A stretch of DNA of 64,000 bases from Nocardioides sp. (GTDB lineage: Bacteria; Actinomycetota; Actinomycetes; Propionibacteriales; Nocardioidaceae): positions 2,146,001-2,210,000 of the forward strand of contig JBAOIH010000001.1 in NCBI GenBank assembly GCA_037045645.1. The letters run 5' to 3'. A model generated the notes under the pieces. The model had not been told where the DNA came from and did no database searches. It worked only from the letters and a program-made list of their open reading frames with translations. Of the stretch, positions 1 to 9,694 are shown piece by piece (positions within the stretch are counted from its first letter, which is position 1; every line of letters starts with the position of its first letter). The translations under genes were made by a program, and so were the position numbers.

Positions 1-3000
1 CCGAGCACGAGGCGGCAAGGTCTCCTTCACGCACCTGATCGGCTACGCGCTGGTCAAGGCGATGAAGTCGATGCCGGAGATGAACAACTCCTACGCCGAG
101 GTCGACGGCAAGCCCAACCTCGTCACCCCGGCCCACATCAACCTCGGCCTGGCCATCGACATCAAGAAGGGCGACCAGCGCCAACTTCTGGTGCCCTCGA
201 TCAAGGCCGCCGAGACGATGGACTTCGCGGGCTTTTGGACCGCGTACGAGAACATCGTGGTCAAGGCGCGCGACAACAAGCTCACGGTTGCCGACTTCCA
301 GGGCACGACCTTCTCCCTGACCAACGTCGGCGGCTTGGGCACGGTGCACTCGGTGCCACGGTTGATGCCCGGCCAGAGCGCGATCATCGGCGTCGGGGCG
401 ATGGACTACGCCCCCGAATGGCAAGGCGCCTCCGAGGAAACCGTCGCACGCAACGCCATCAGCCGGGTCATGTCGATCACCTCGACCTACGACCACCGCG
501 TCATCCAGGGTGCCCAGTCCGGAGAGTTCCTGCGCCGCGTACACCAGTTGCTGCTCGGTGCGGACGGCTTCTACGACGAGATCTTCGCCAGCCTGAGAAT
601 CCCGTACGAGCCCATCAAGTGGGCTCAGGACATCTCCACCAGCCACGACGACGAGATCAGCAAGCAGGCTCGCGTCCAGGAGCTCATCCACGCCTATCGC
701 GTGCGTGGGCACCTGATGGCCGACACCGACCCGCTCGAATACCGCCAGCGCAGCCACCCCGACCTCGAGGTCGAGTCGCACGGACTGACGCTGTGGGACC
801 TCGACCGCGAGTTCGCCACCGGATCATTCGGCGGCGAACGGCGCTTCATGAAGATGCGCTCGATCCTGGGCATCCTGCGCGACTCCTACTGCCGCACCAT
901 CGGCATCGAGTACATGCACATCATGGATCCCGAGCAGCGTCGCTGGATCCAGGAGCGGGTCGAGAAGCCGCACGTGAAGGTGCCCCGAGAGGAGCAGTTG
1001 CGGATCCTGCTCAAGCTCAACCAGGCCGAGGCTTTCGAGACGTTCCTGCAGACCAAGTTCGTCGGCCAGAAGCGGTTCTCACTCGAAGGCGGCGAGACCA
1101 CCATCGCATTGGTGGACGACATCTGCGAGAAGGCCGCCGGCGCCGGTCTCGAAGAGGTCGCGATCGGCATGGCGCACCGTGGCCGCCTCAACGTGCTGGC
1201 CAACATCGTGGGCAAGAGCTATTCACAGATCTTCCGCGAGTTCGAGGGCAACATCGACCCGCGTACGGTCCAGGGTTCTGGCGACGTGAAGTATCACCTC
1301 GGTGCCGAGGGCGAGTACGTCTCGGAGTTCGGCGACCGGATCAACGTCTCGGTGGCCGCCAACCCGTCCCATCTCGAGGCCGTCGACCCGGTGCTGGAGG
1401 GCATCGCACGCGCCAAACAGGACGTGCTCAACAAGGGCTCCGAATACCCGGTGTTGCCGCTGCTCATCCACGGTGACGCGGCCTTCGCGGGCCAAGGGGT
1501 CGTGGCCGAGACGCTCAACCTGTCGCAACTGCGCGGCTACCGCACCGGCGGCACGATCCACGTCGTCGTCAACAACCAGGTCGGTTTCACGACCTCCCCC
1601 GGCTCGTCGCGTTCGTCGCTCTACTGCACCGACGTGGCCCGGATGGTGCAGGCGCCGATCTTCCACGTCAACGGTGATGACCCGGAGGCTTGTGTCCGGG
1701 TCGCGGCGCTCGCGTTCGAGTTCCGTCAGGCGTTCAACAAGGATGTCGTGATCGACCTGGTCTGCTACCGCAGGCGCGGACACAACGAGGGCGACGACCC
1801 GTCCTACACCCAGCCGCTGATGTATGACCTGATCGAGCAGAAGCGTTCCGTACGCAAGCTCTACACCGAGTCGCTCATCGGTCGTGGCGACATCACGATC
1901 GAAGAGGCCGAGACCGTGCTGCGCGACTATCAGCAGCAACTTGAGCGGGTCTTCACCGAGGTACGCGAGGCCAACACTCAACCGTCCTCGTGGACGACCG
2001 TGCCCGACTACCCCGAGAAACTCGGCGGCGACACCACCACCGCGGTCGCCCCCGAGGTGCTCAAGCGGATCTCGGATGCGTACACCAGCCCGCCCGAGGG
2101 TTTCACGGTGCACCCGAAGGTGATGCCACAGTTGCAGCGCCGCGCCGCGTCGATCACCGACGGCCCGATCGACTGGGGCACCGGGGAGATTCTGGCGCTC
2201 GGTTCGCTGCTGATGGAGGGGCGTCCCGTACGCCTGGCGGGTCAGGACTCGCGTCGTGGCACCTTCGTGCAGCGCTTCGCGACCATCATCGACCGCGTCA
2301 ACGCCGACGAGTGGACTCCGCTGGCCAATCTCAGCGAGGACCAGGCGAAGTTCTTCGTCTACGACTCGTTGCTGTCGGAGTACGCCGCTCTCGGTTTCGA
2401 GTACGGCTACAGCGTGGCGCGACCCGATGCCCTGGTGCTGTGGGAGGCGCAGTTCGGCGACTTCGTCAACGGCGCACAGACCATCATCGACGAGTTCATC
2501 ACCTCCGGTGAGACCAAGTGGCGCCAGCAGTCCGGTGTCGTGATGTTGCTGCCGCACGGGTACGAGGGACAAGGCCCCGACCACTCGTCGGCGCGGATCG
2601 AGCGCTTCATGACGATGTGTGCCGATGATGCGTTCGTCGTGGCTCAGCCGTCGACTCCGGCGTCGCACTTCCATCTGTTGCGCCGCCACTCGTTGGGCGA
2701 GGAGCACAAGCCCCTGATCATCTTCACTCCCAAGTCGATGCTCAAGCGCAAGGAGGCCGCATCGCAGCCCAGCGACTTCACCGAGGGCGAGTTCCGACCG
2801 GTCATCGGCGACGGTGTCGCGGACCCGGCCGAGGTCGAGGTGCTGTTGTTGTGCTCGGGTCGGATCACCTGGGACCTGATGGTCGAGCGCGGCAAGCGCG
2901 AGGACGGCGGCAAGTTCGCGGTGGCTCGGGTCGAGCAACTCTACCCCTGGCCGTTGGAGGAGTTGAAGGCCGAACTGGGCCGCTACCCCAACCTCAAGCA

Positions 3001-3217
3001 GATCCGCTGGGTGCAGGACGAGCCGTTCAACATGGGGCCGTGGCCCAACTACGCGGTCAACGTCTGGCCGGCTCTCGACGTGGAGGTCGAAGGCATCACG
3101 CGCGCCGCCTCGTCCTCGCCGTCGGTGGGCACCCTCAAGCGGCACACCGAGGAGCAGAAGGACCTGCTCGCTCGTGCCTTCGCGGCGACCGCCGACGAGA
3201 CGCGCGACGACTACTGA
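1..3217 (+). CDS. kgd: Multifunctional 2-oxoglutarate decarboxylase / dehydrogenase E1-E2 (Kgd), 5' end missing
   Basis: Decarboxylates 2-oxoglutarate with thiamine diphosphate and links the TCA cycle to succinyl-CoA; in actinobacteria one chain carries a succinyltransferase (E2) core and the E1 part. The frame is open from base 2, upstream of the first ATG at 62, so the gene enters from the left; about 1070 residues are seen of the usual 1200-1270. The E2 end shows the catalytic DHRVIQGA motif at about residue 170 counted from that ATG. The E1 part follows, with the HAYRVRGHLMAD helix, GMAHRGRLNVLANIVG, and the GDAAFAGQG...NNQVGFTT thiamine-binding region. A small conserved gene follows after 12 bases. 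Identification is very secure. Confidence 0.97.
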   Translation, partial: RARGGKVSFTHLIGYALVKAMKSMPEMNNSYAEVDGKPNLVTPAHINLGLAIDIKKGDQRQLLVPSIKAAETMDFAGFWTAYENIVVKARDNKLTVADFQGTTFSLTNVGGLGTVHSVPRLMPGQSAIIGVGAMDYAPEWQGASEETVARNAISRVMSITSTYDHRVIQGAQSGEFLRRVHQLLLGADGFYDEIFASLRIPYEPIKWAQDISTSHDDEISKQARVQELIHAYRVRGHLMADTDPLEYRQRSHPDLEVESHGLTLWDLDREFATGSFGGERRFMKMRSILGILRDSYCRTIGIEYMHIMDPEQRRWIQERVEKPHVKVPREEQLRILLKLNQAEAFETFLQTKFVGQKRFSLEGGETTIALVDDICEKAAGAGLEEVAIGMAHRGRLNVLANIVGKSYSQIFREFEGNIDPRTVQGSGDVKYHLGAEGEYVSEFGDRINVSVAANPSHLEAVDPVLEGIARAKQDVLNKGSEYPVLPLLIHGDAAFAGQGVVAETLNLSQLRGYRTGGTIHVVVNNQVGFTTSPGSSRSSLYCTDVARMVQAPIFHVNGDDPEACVRVAALAFEFRQAFNKDVVIDLVCYRRRGHNEGDDPSYTQPLMYDLIEQKRSVRKLYTESLIGRGDITIEEAETVLRDYQQQLERVFTEVREANTQPSSWTTVPDYPEKLGGDTTTAVAPEVLKRISDAYTSPPEGFTVHPKVMPQLQRRAASITDGPIDWGTGEILALGSLLMEGRPVRLAGQDSRRGTFVQRFATIIDRVNADEWTPLANLSEDQAKFFVYDSLLSEYAALGFEYGYSVARPDALVLWEAQFGDFVNGAQTIIDEFITSGETKWRQQSGVVMLLPHGYEGQGPDHSSARIERFMTMCADDAFVVAQPSTPASHFHLLRRHSLGEEHKPLIIFTPKSMLKRKEAASQPSDFTEGEFRPVIGDGVADPAEVEVLLLCSGRITWDLMVERGKREDGGKFAVARVEQLYPWPLEELKAELGRYPNLKQIRWVQDEPFNMGPWPNYAVNVWPALDVEVEGITRAASSSPSVGTLKRHTEEQKDLLARAFAATADETRDDY

Positions 3218-3229
3218 GGGGAGCGCGCC

Positions 3230-3406
3230 ATGTACTTCACCGATCGCGGCATCGAGGAGTTGCACAAGCGCCGTGGCGATGAAGAGGTCAACCTGGCCTG
3301 GGTCGCGGATCGGTTGCAGGACTTCACCGATCAGCACCCCGAGTTCGAGACCGCCATCGAGCGCCTGGCCACCTGGCTGGCGCGCGAGGACGACCCCGAG
3401 GACTGA
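3230..3406 (+). CDS. Small acidic protein of the DUF6104 type, linked to kgd
   Basis: This 58-residue acidic protein (starts MYFTDRGIEELHKRRGDEEV, ends EDDPED) follows kgd by 12 bases with GAGGGGAG as ribosome binding site. Its stop overlaps the ATG of the next gene. It has no signal peptide, membrane segment or cysteine and looks like a short helical protein. I recall proteins of this type (DUF6104) sitting next to kgd in actinobacteria; that link is from memory. A role with the Kgd complex is only a guess. The intact frame, the good ribosome binding site and the tight spacing on both sides support a real gene. Confidence 0.8.
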   Translation: MYFTDRGIEELHKRRGDEEVNLAWVADRLQDFTDQHPEFETAIERLATWLAREDDPED

Positions 3407-4017
3407 TGTATCCGCCGGCACCTTGGCGCATGACCGGCGACCTCTGGTTGTCGCTCTTCCGCCTTCCCACCGCAGTCGATGCACGACGTCCTGCCGGCGT
3501 CTACGGCGCGGCCTTCGTGTCGTACGCCGAACCCTCCCCGCTGACCTACAGCGAGTTGCTGGTCGGTCGAATGGCCGATGCGCCCCCTGACGGGGGACGT
3601 GCGCGTGCGGTCACGATCACCGACATCTGGGTGGACTCGCCGGAGTCTCGCCAGGGCGGACGCGAGTTGTGGGCGATCCCGAAGGACCTGTGCGACTTCA
3701 CCTTCGAGTCCGCGCGTACGGGTCCGCTGTCCCACACCGACTGGTCCGCGTCCGTAGGTCGGCATCCGATCGCGAGCGCCACCTTTCACGACATCTCGGT
3801 GATCGCTCCCCCGCTGCCCTTCCAGGGCATCGCGCAACAGCCGGGCGTCGATGAGACCGGCGGCGAAGACCGCGTGACGACGCTGCGCGGGCGAGCGCGC
3901 ACCCTGCCCTGTCGGGGTCGCTGGGAGTTCGCCCCGGACGGACCGCTCGGCTGGTTGGGCCAAGCCCGTCAGTTGTCGTCGGCGCGGATGGCGCGCTTCA
4001 CGATGTCGTTCGGCTGA
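3406..4017 (+). CDS. Acetoacetate decarboxylase superfamily protein
   Basis: This 203-residue protein resembles the acetoacetate decarboxylase (ADC) fold family: an N-terminal strand region with MYPPAPWRMTGDLWLSLF, a central conserved WVDSPESRQGGRELWAIPKDL segment, and a C-terminal RWEFAPDGPLGWLG stretch. In true acetoacetate decarboxylase a lysine forms the Schiff base; many actinobacterial members have other substrates or no known one. The lysine in IPKDL lies where the family usually has its conserved lysine, but I cannot show that it is catalytic. The ATG shares a base with the stop of the preceding small gene, so the two are translated together, probably from the kgd message. Confidence 0.75.
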   Translation: MYPPAPWRMTGDLWLSLFRLPTAVDARRPAGVYGAAFVSYAEPSPLTYSELLVGRMADAPPDGGRARAVTITDIWVDSPESRQGGRELWAIPKDLCDFTFESARTGPLSHTDWSASVGRHPIASATFHDISVIAPPLPFQGIAQQPGVDETGGEDRVTTLRGRARTLPCRGRWEFAPDGPLGWLGQARQLSSARMARFTMSFG

Positions 4018-4024
4018 GCCGGGC

Positions 4025-4702
4025 TTAGGACGTGCGAATGGTGACGTCGGTGATCGTGGCGTCTGCCGGCAGATCGAGCACCTGCACGACACTGCGGGCC
4101 ACGGTCTGCGGCGTCATCCAGTCGTCCTCGGCGTAGTCGCGCCCTTCCTGGGCGTGCACCCGCGCCTGCATCGGCGTCGCGGTACGGCTCGGGAAGACGG
4201 TGGTCACCCGGACGTCGCGTTCCTCCGCACGCACGGCATCGGCGAAGGCTCGCAGTCCGAACTTCGAGGCGGCGTACGCACCCCAGGTCGCGTTGGCGGC
4301 CAGTCCGGCAGTGGAGTTCACGAAGACGAGCGTGCCCCGAGATGCACGCAGGTGGGGCAGGAACTCGCGGGTCAGCATCGCCGGCGAGGTCAGGTTGACG
4401 TCCAGTTGCTCCTGCCAGGGATCGAGGCGCTGCTGGGCCGCCGGCGACAGATCGACGATCCCGGCGGCGTGCACCAGCGAGTCGACCGTACGACCCACGG
4501 CCCGCCCGATGCCATGCAGACTGCCGGGGCTGGCAAGGTCGGCCTCCACGAACTCCGCGCGCGCAAACTCGGTGCGCAACTGGTCGATCCTCTCGGCGTC
4601 ACGGACCAGCAGGATCAACTGGTCGCCGCGGTCACGCAGGATCTCCGCGATCGCGCGGCCGATCCCGGAGCCGGCACCGGTCAGGGCGTGCGTACGACTC
4701 AT
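4025..4702 (-). CDS. Short-chain dehydrogenase/reductase
   Basis: This 225-residue protein is a classical short-chain dehydrogenase/reductase (Rossmann fold, NAD(P)H-dependent). The cofactor loop TGAGSGIGRA is at about residue 8, the catalytic serine is in VNSTAGL and the YAASK tyrosine/lysine pair follows at about 145. It is slightly short for the family (about 250), mostly at the C-terminal substrate-binding end. Its start overlaps the stop of the upstream zinc-type dehydrogenase by 4 bases, so the two oxidoreductases form an operon and may act in one pathway. The substrate cannot be told from the sequence. Confidence 0.85.
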   Translation of the reverse strand: MSRTHALTGAGSGIGRAIAEILRDRGDQLILLVRDAERIDQLRTEFARAEFVEADLASPGSLHGIGRAVGRTVDSLVHAAGIVDLSPAAQQRLDPWQEQLDVNLTSPAMLTREFLPHLRASRGTLVFVNSTAGLAANATWGAYAASKFGLRAFADAVRAEERDVRVTTVFPSRTATPMQARVHAQEGRDYAEDDWMTPQTVARSVVQVLDLPADATITDVTIRTS

Positions 4703-5676
4703 CGAGTGAAGACGATCTTGCCGAAGACGTCACCGGCGGCCATCGCGGCGAACCCGTCGCGGGCCTGGTCCATCGGCAGGGTGCGGTCGATCAGCGGACG
4801 GGCGCCGGTCGCGTCGAGCAGGTTCACCAACGACGCGAGCTCGGTCCGGGTGCCCATGGTCGAACCGACGACCTGCAACTGCAGGAAGAAGATCCGGGTG
4901 AGTTCGGCGTCATCGAGGTTGGGTCCAGACGTAGTCCCGGAGATCACGATCTTGCCGCCGGGACGCAAGGCCCGGATCGAGTGCGACCAGGTGGCCCGAC
5001 CTACCGTCTCCATCACGGCGTCGACCTTGACCGGGAGTCGGGCCCCCGACTCGAAGACCTCGTGCGCGCCGATCTCCAGGGCCCGCTGGCGTTTGCCCTC
5101 GTCGCGCGACGTGGCGAGCACCGTCAGACCGCCCGCGCGAGCGAGCGTGATCAACGCGGTGGCAACTCCCCCGCCCGCGCCCTGCACCAGGACGGTGTCG
5201 CCGGGCTTCAGGTCCCCTTGGGTGAAGAGCATCCGGTACGCCGTCAGCCACGCCGTCGGCAGGCACGCGGCCTCCTCGTACGACAGCGACGCGGGCTTGG
5301 CGATCACGTTGCGCCGCGGCACCGCGACCTTGTCGGCCAACGTCCCCTGATAGCGCTCGGAGAGCAGCGACCGCTTCGGGTCGAGGGTCTCGTCACCGGT
5401 CCAACTCGGGTCTGAGACGACGGCGTGCACGACGACATCGTGGCCGTCCTCGTCGACACCGGCCGCGTCGCAGCCCAAGATCATCGGCAACGACTCCTGG
5501 CGAAGACCCACGCCACGCAACGACCAGAGGTCGTGATGGTTCAGGCTCGCGGCCTTGACCGTCACCGTGGTCCAGCCGTCGGGCACCTCGGGTTCGGGGC
5601 GCTCGCCGACCACCAGGCCGGACAGCGGGTCGTCGGTGGAGAAGGACTCGGCATAGACGGCGAACATGTCTGCCAC
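4699..5676 (-). CDS. MDR-family (zinc-type / quinone oxidoreductase-like) alcohol dehydrogenase
   Basis: This 325-residue medium-chain dehydrogenase/reductase has an N-terminal GroES-like domain (SLNHHDLWSLRGVG, then GCDAAGVD) and a C-terminal nucleotide-binding domain with GAGGGVATALITLARAGG at about residue 170. The cysteine cluster of the structural zinc site is not evident, so it is closer to the quinone oxidoreductase/zinc-independent branch. Translation may start at the listed ATG or three codons later at MFAVYAES. It overlaps the downstream SDR by 4 bases. NADPH-linked reduction of an enone or aldehyde is the likely chemistry; substrate unknown. Confidence 0.85.
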   Translation of the reverse strand: MADMFAVYAESFSTDDPLSGLVVGERPEPEVPDGWTTVTVKAASLNHHDLWSLRGVGLRQESLPMILGCDAAGVDEDGHDVVVHAVVSDPSWTGDETLDPKRSLLSERYQGTLADKVAVPRRNVIAKPASLSYEEAACLPTAWLTAYRMLFTQGDLKPGDTVLVQGAGGGVATALITLARAGGLTVLATSRDEGKRQRALEIGAHEVFESGARLPVKVDAVMETVGRATWSHSIRALRPGGKIVISGTTSGPNLDDAELTRIFFLQLQVVGSTMGTRTELASLVNLLDATGARPLIDRTLPMDQARDGFAAMAAGDVFGKIVFTR

Positions 5677-5694
5677 GCTATCTCCCCACCGGAG

Positions 5695-6866
<1,172 letters not shown>

Positions 6867-6870
<4 letters not shown>

Positions 6871-7232
6871 GACGCAGAATACTTCCACAACCCCACGTGC
6901 GGTCGCGGCCACACCCTCGCGAGTACGACTGCCAGCACGTCGGTGTCGGCGATGACGCCCCGGTGCCGGGAGTCGACGCCGTGGTGCGGGTCGTCGCTGA
7001 GCAGCCAGACGCCCGGGGCTCCGGTGCGGGTCTCTCGCACGTCCGCCACCCGCTTGACGACCAGCGCACCATCTGGGAAACGCGCCAGAACCAGGTCTCC
7101 CGCGCGGGCCTCGCGGGCGTACGACACGAAGAGTCGATCGCCCGCGTGCAGCGTAGGTTCCATCGACCTACCGTGGACCTTGGCCAACCCCCACGGCAGC
7201 ACACCTGAACGTGGGGTGTGAGGTCGGCGCAT
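6867..7232 (-). CDS. sodX: Nickel superoxide dismutase maturation protease (SodX-type, S26 signal-peptidase-like)
   Basis: About 121 residues with the signal-peptidase I type motif VHGRSMEPTLHAGDRLFV; its SMEP serine is the expected nucleophile and LVVKRV carries the partner lysine. Proteins of this type, encoded beside sodN, remove the SodN leader to expose the His that starts the nickel hook. The gene is divergent from sodN with only 51 bases between start codons if the ATG at 7232 is used; an earlier in-frame start at 7262 would crowd the sodN ribosome binding site. It shares a GTGA overlap with the malic enzyme gene downstream. Confidence 0.88.
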
Positions 7233-7283
7233 AGAGCGATAGTGTCGCAAAGTACTGACCACGTTCGAAAGGTTGTGTCACTC

Positions 7284-7679
7284 ATGCGACTTCTTGCTCC
7301 CACCATCGACGTCTCGGCGCACTGCGATCTGCCGTGCGGCGTCTACGACCCGGCTCAGGCCCGGATCGAGGCCGAGTCGATCAAGGCGCTCATCGGGAAG
7401 GTTGCCGACAACGACGATCCCGACTTCCGCACCCGTGCCCTGATCATCAAGGAGCAGCGCTCCGAGTTGGTCAAGCACCACCTGTGGGTGTTGTGGACCG
7501 ACTATTTCAAGCCCCCGCACTTCGAGAAGTACCCCCAACTCCACACGTTGGTCAACGAGGCCACCAAGCTGGCCGGTGCGGGCGGCACCAAGGGTGAGAT
7601 GGACGCGGCCAAGGCCGACGAACTGCTCGCCAAGATCGACGAGATCGCCGAGATCTTCTGGGAGACCAAGAAGTCATGA
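7284..7679 (+). CDS. sodN: Nickel-containing superoxide dismutase
   Basis: Disproportionates superoxide using a nickel ion. The 131-residue precursor starts MRLLAPTIDVSA, then shows the nickel hook HCDLPCGVYDPAQ: after cleavage the new N-terminal His, Cys2 and Cys6 bind nickel. The rest is the four-helix bundle (ARIEAESIK, KHHLWVLWTDYFKPPHF). The start is chosen because it gives the usual 12-residue leader and follows a GAAAGG ribosome binding site; an in-frame start at 7218 lies in the divergent promoter. The stop codon is embedded in a large palindrome. Confidence 0.97.
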   Translation: MRLLAPTIDVSAHCDLPCGVYDPAQARIEAESIKALIGKVADNDDPDFRTRALIIKEQRSELVKHHLWVLWTDYFKPPHFEKYPQLHTLVNEATKLAGAGGTKGEMDAAKADELLAKIDEIAEIFWETKKS

Positions 7680-7715
7680 CCCCCGGCGGCCGCGCCGCCG
7701 TGGTCATGACTTCTT
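7668..7715 (+). terminator. Palindrome spanning the sodN stop codon
   Basis: The outer arms AAGAAGTCATGAC (7668-7680) and GTCATGACTTCTT (7703-7715) pair perfectly over 13 bp. A second 7-bp GC stem, CGGCGGC/GCCGCCG with a 3-base loop, lies between them. The sodN stop codon sits in the left arm, so the hairpin includes the last codons of the gene. It ends in a short T run (CTTCTTT), which suits a rho-independent terminator or an mRNA-stabilising 3' end. Confidence 0.75.
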
Positions 7716-7764
7716 TACGGTCCACCACGCGGCTTTGCCGCCTAGGTCACGACTTCATACCCCC

Positions 7765-7799
7765 GACAGCCGGGTCCGCGCTTCGCGGGCCCGGCTGTC
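7765..7799 (+). terminator. GC-rich hairpin terminator between sodN and the sigF unit
   Basis: GACAGCCGGGTCCGCG pairs with CGCGGGCCCGGCTGTC around a short CTT loop and is followed by GTTTAG. It is a strong intrinsic-terminator-like hairpin, the second after sodN, and isolates the downstream anti-sigma/sigF unit. Confidence 0.75.
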
Positions 7800-7844
7800 G
7801 TTTAGTCTCTGTGCAACACCGGTGCCGACCGTGAAGGATCCTTG

Positions 7845-8267
7845 ATGACCAACGCGCCCACGACGAGCATCACCGAGGGGTCACCCGACGCCGAGGTGGA
7901 GATCACGGTTCCTGCCGAGGGTGCCTACGTGTCGATGCTGCGCACCACGACGGCGGCACTGGCGGCGCGATTGCAGTTCACGATGGACGACGTCGAAGAC
8001 CTGCGGATCGCGGTCGGCGAGGCTGCCGCGATGGCGCTGGGACACGCCAGCCCCGACAGCCAATTGCGTTGCACCTTCCGGCTGGCGCCCACACAGGTCG
8101 AGGTGGTCGTACGCGTGCTGGCGATCGAGGGCGCGTTCCCTGAGTACGACTCCTTCACCTGGACGGTCCTGTCAGCGCTGGCGACCGACGCCGACGTCGC
8201 GACCGACAACAGCGAGTTCGTCGTACGCCTGCTCGTGGACTCCTCTCTCGCGGGAGTAGAAGCCTGA
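7845..8267 (+). CDS. Anti-sigma factor of the RsbW/UsfX type, degenerate ATP-binding fold
   Basis: A 140-residue protein cotranscribed with sigF, one base ahead of its ATG. It has the GHKL-like layout DVEDLRIAVGEAAAMALGHA, but the N-box asparagine is replaced (EAAAMA where active RsbW kinases have ExxxNA) and no DxGxG box is visible. The C-terminal part DSFTWTVLSALATDAD matches, from memory, the mycobacterial SigF antagonist UsfX/RsbW, which is similarly divergent. It probably holds SigF inactive at the protein level. The start is the ATG after GTGAAGGATC; a TTG one codon earlier is less likely. Confidence 0.82.
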   Translation: MTNAPTTSITEGSPDAEVEITVPAEGAYVSMLRTTTAALAARLQFTMDDVEDLRIAVGEAAAMALGHASPDSQLRCTFRLAPTQVEVVVRVLAIEGAFPEYDSFTWTVLSALATDADVATDNSEFVVRLLVDSSLAGVEA

Positions 8268-8268
8268 C

Positions 8269-9105
8269 ATGACCGAACAAGATCTCGGTACTGAGTCGGT
8301 CGGGGAGGTCAGCGACAGCCGCACCCGCGTGGAGATCACGAGGGCGCGCTCGGCCGAACTCTTCCTCGACTTCCGCGACCCCGACGCCAGCGAGGCGGTC
8401 CGCGCCAGCGCTCGGGACAGCCTGATCCAGTTGCATATGCCCCTCGTCGAGCATTGCGCACGCCGCTTCCGCAACCGTGGCGAGCCACTGGAAGATCTCG
8501 TCCAGGTCGGGACGATCGGCCTGATCAAGTCGGTGGACCGCTTCGACACCGAGCGCGGGGTCGAGTTCAGCACGTACGCCACCCCGACGATCATCGGCGA
8601 GATCAAGCGCTATTTCCGCGACAAGGGCTGGGCCATCCGCGTGCCCCGGCGGCTGCAGGAATTGCGGATGCAGATCACCTCGGCCAGCGCGGAACTCACC
8701 CAGAGTCTGGGCCGCTCGCCGACAGCCGGTGAGCTGGCCGAGCAGATCGGCTGCACGATCGAAGAGATCGTCGAGGGCATGGAGTCGAGCAACGCCTATT
8801 CGACGCTGTCGCTTGATGCGACGACCGAGCATGACGACCACTCGACTCCGATGCTCGACGCGATCGGCGTGGAGGACGTCAACCTCGAGCACGTCGAGGT
8901 CCGTGAGTCGATCAAGCCGTTGCTGGACCAACTCGAACCGCGGGAGAAGAAGATCCTGATGCTGCGTTTCTTCAAGAACATGACGCAGTCGCAGATCGCG
9001 GCCGAGATCGGTGTCTCGCAGATGCACGTCAGTCGCCTGCTGACGCGCACCTTGACGCGGCTGCGTGAATCCCTGGGCGAGTCACTGGCCGAAGCCGACC
9101 ACTGA
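8269..9105 (+). CDS. sigF: SigF/SigB-family RNA polymerase sigma factor
   Basis: This group-3 sigma factor of 278 residues directs stress or stationary-phase transcription. Region 2 reads LEDLVQVGTIGLIKSVDRFD and FSTYATPTIIGEIKRYFRDKGW. Region 3 follows with RVPRRLQELR. The region 4 helix-turn-helix is QSQIAAEIGVSQMHVSRLLTR. It starts one base after the stop of the anti-sigma gene, the standard rsbW-sigF arrangement. I saw no clear SigF-type promoter upstream of the pair, so autoregulation is not shown. Confidence 0.95.
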   Translation: MTEQDLGTESVGEVSDSRTRVEITRARSAELFLDFRDPDASEAVRASARDSLIQLHMPLVEHCARRFRNRGEPLEDLVQVGTIGLIKSVDRFDTERGVEFSTYATPTIIGEIKRYFRDKGWAIRVPRRLQELRMQITSASAELTQSLGRSPTAGELAEQIGCTIEEIVEGMESSNAYSTLSLDATTEHDDHSTPMLDAIGVEDVNLEHVEVRESIKPLLDQLEPREKKILMLRFFKNMTQSQIAAEIGVSQMHVSRLLTRTLTRLRESLGESLAEADH

Positions 9106-9114
9106 CCCCCGGGC

Positions 9115-9498
9115 TCAGGGCTCGTCGGCGAGCGCCTCGATGCTGCGGGGATGGAAGATCCCGACCAGTACGACGCCGGCTAGCAGCGCCAGCCCGATCG
9201 CAACCCACGTCGTGGCACCACCGCGGAAGCTCCAGGCCACCCCGAGTTGGATGAGCTGGGCCAGCACGACCGGACTGCGCGCCCAGGAATCGAGACGGGA
9301 CAGCCGGAAGGCACACCACGCCAGCGCAGCGGCATAACCGAAGAAGAAGATCGCGGTCGTGGTGCCCATCGCCGCACGCGTGGCGTCGAACGTCGCGACC
9401 TCCAACACGCCCATGATCGCCAGTAACGACGCCTCGATCCCGGCGACCGCCGTCGCCACAACGAGAGGCGGCGGGACCGGTCGGCTGCGCTTCTCCAC
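9115..9498 (-). CDS. Small integral membrane protein, four predicted helices
   Basis: About 127 residues from a GTG start (VEKRSRPVPPPL). Four hydrophobic segments are visible: LVVATAVAGIEASLLAIMGV, TTAIFFFGYAAALAWCAF, VVLAQLIQLGVAWSF and WVAIGLALLAGVVLVGIF. Similar proteins occur widely in actinobacteria without a known function. A longer in-frame start at 9582 would run into the whiB1 promoter region, so I prefer the shorter form. It converges on sigF, with only 9 bases between the stops. Confidence 0.7.
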   Translation of the reverse strand: MEKRSRPVPPPLVVATAVAGIEASLLAIMGVLEVATFDATRAAMGTTTAIFFFGYAAALAWCAFRLSRLDSWARSPVVLAQLIQLGVAWSFRGGATTWVAIGLALLAGVVLVGIFHPRSIEALADEP

Positions 9499-9607
9499 GG
9501 CCTGGATGCTAGTTGACGACGAAATCAGTTGTGACACAGGTGACGCAACACTGCCCGAGGTAAACCCTTGTGTCAGCCGCAATCTCTTGCGACGCTAGGG
9601 CTTGCCT

Positions 9608-9623
9608 CGTGAACGGATTCACA
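9608..9623 (+). promoter_or_regulatory. CRP/GlxR-type cAMP receptor site upstream of whiB1
   Basis: CGTGAACGGATTCACA is a GTGA-N6-TCAC inverted repeat, the core of the actinobacterial CRP/GlxR consensus. It ends 71 bases before the whiB1 start codon. In mycobacteria whiB1 is known to be controlled by the cAMP receptor protein, so conservation of this input is likely. Confidence 0.65.
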
Positions 9624-9694
9624 CACTCCGGCGAGGCAGCACCTTGTTGGAAGACCCCTGCGAGGCCCCGGTCGAAGAAAGAAGTAGCAATTCC

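Noticed and set aside
1223..3484. 753-residue open frame antisense to kgd
   Set aside because: High-GC antisense frame with no domain, rich in Arg/Gly/Val/His; it mirrors the codon bias of kgd.
4154..5350. 398-residue plus-strand frame over the SDR and MDR genes
   Set aside because: Shadow of two well-defined dehydrogenase genes.
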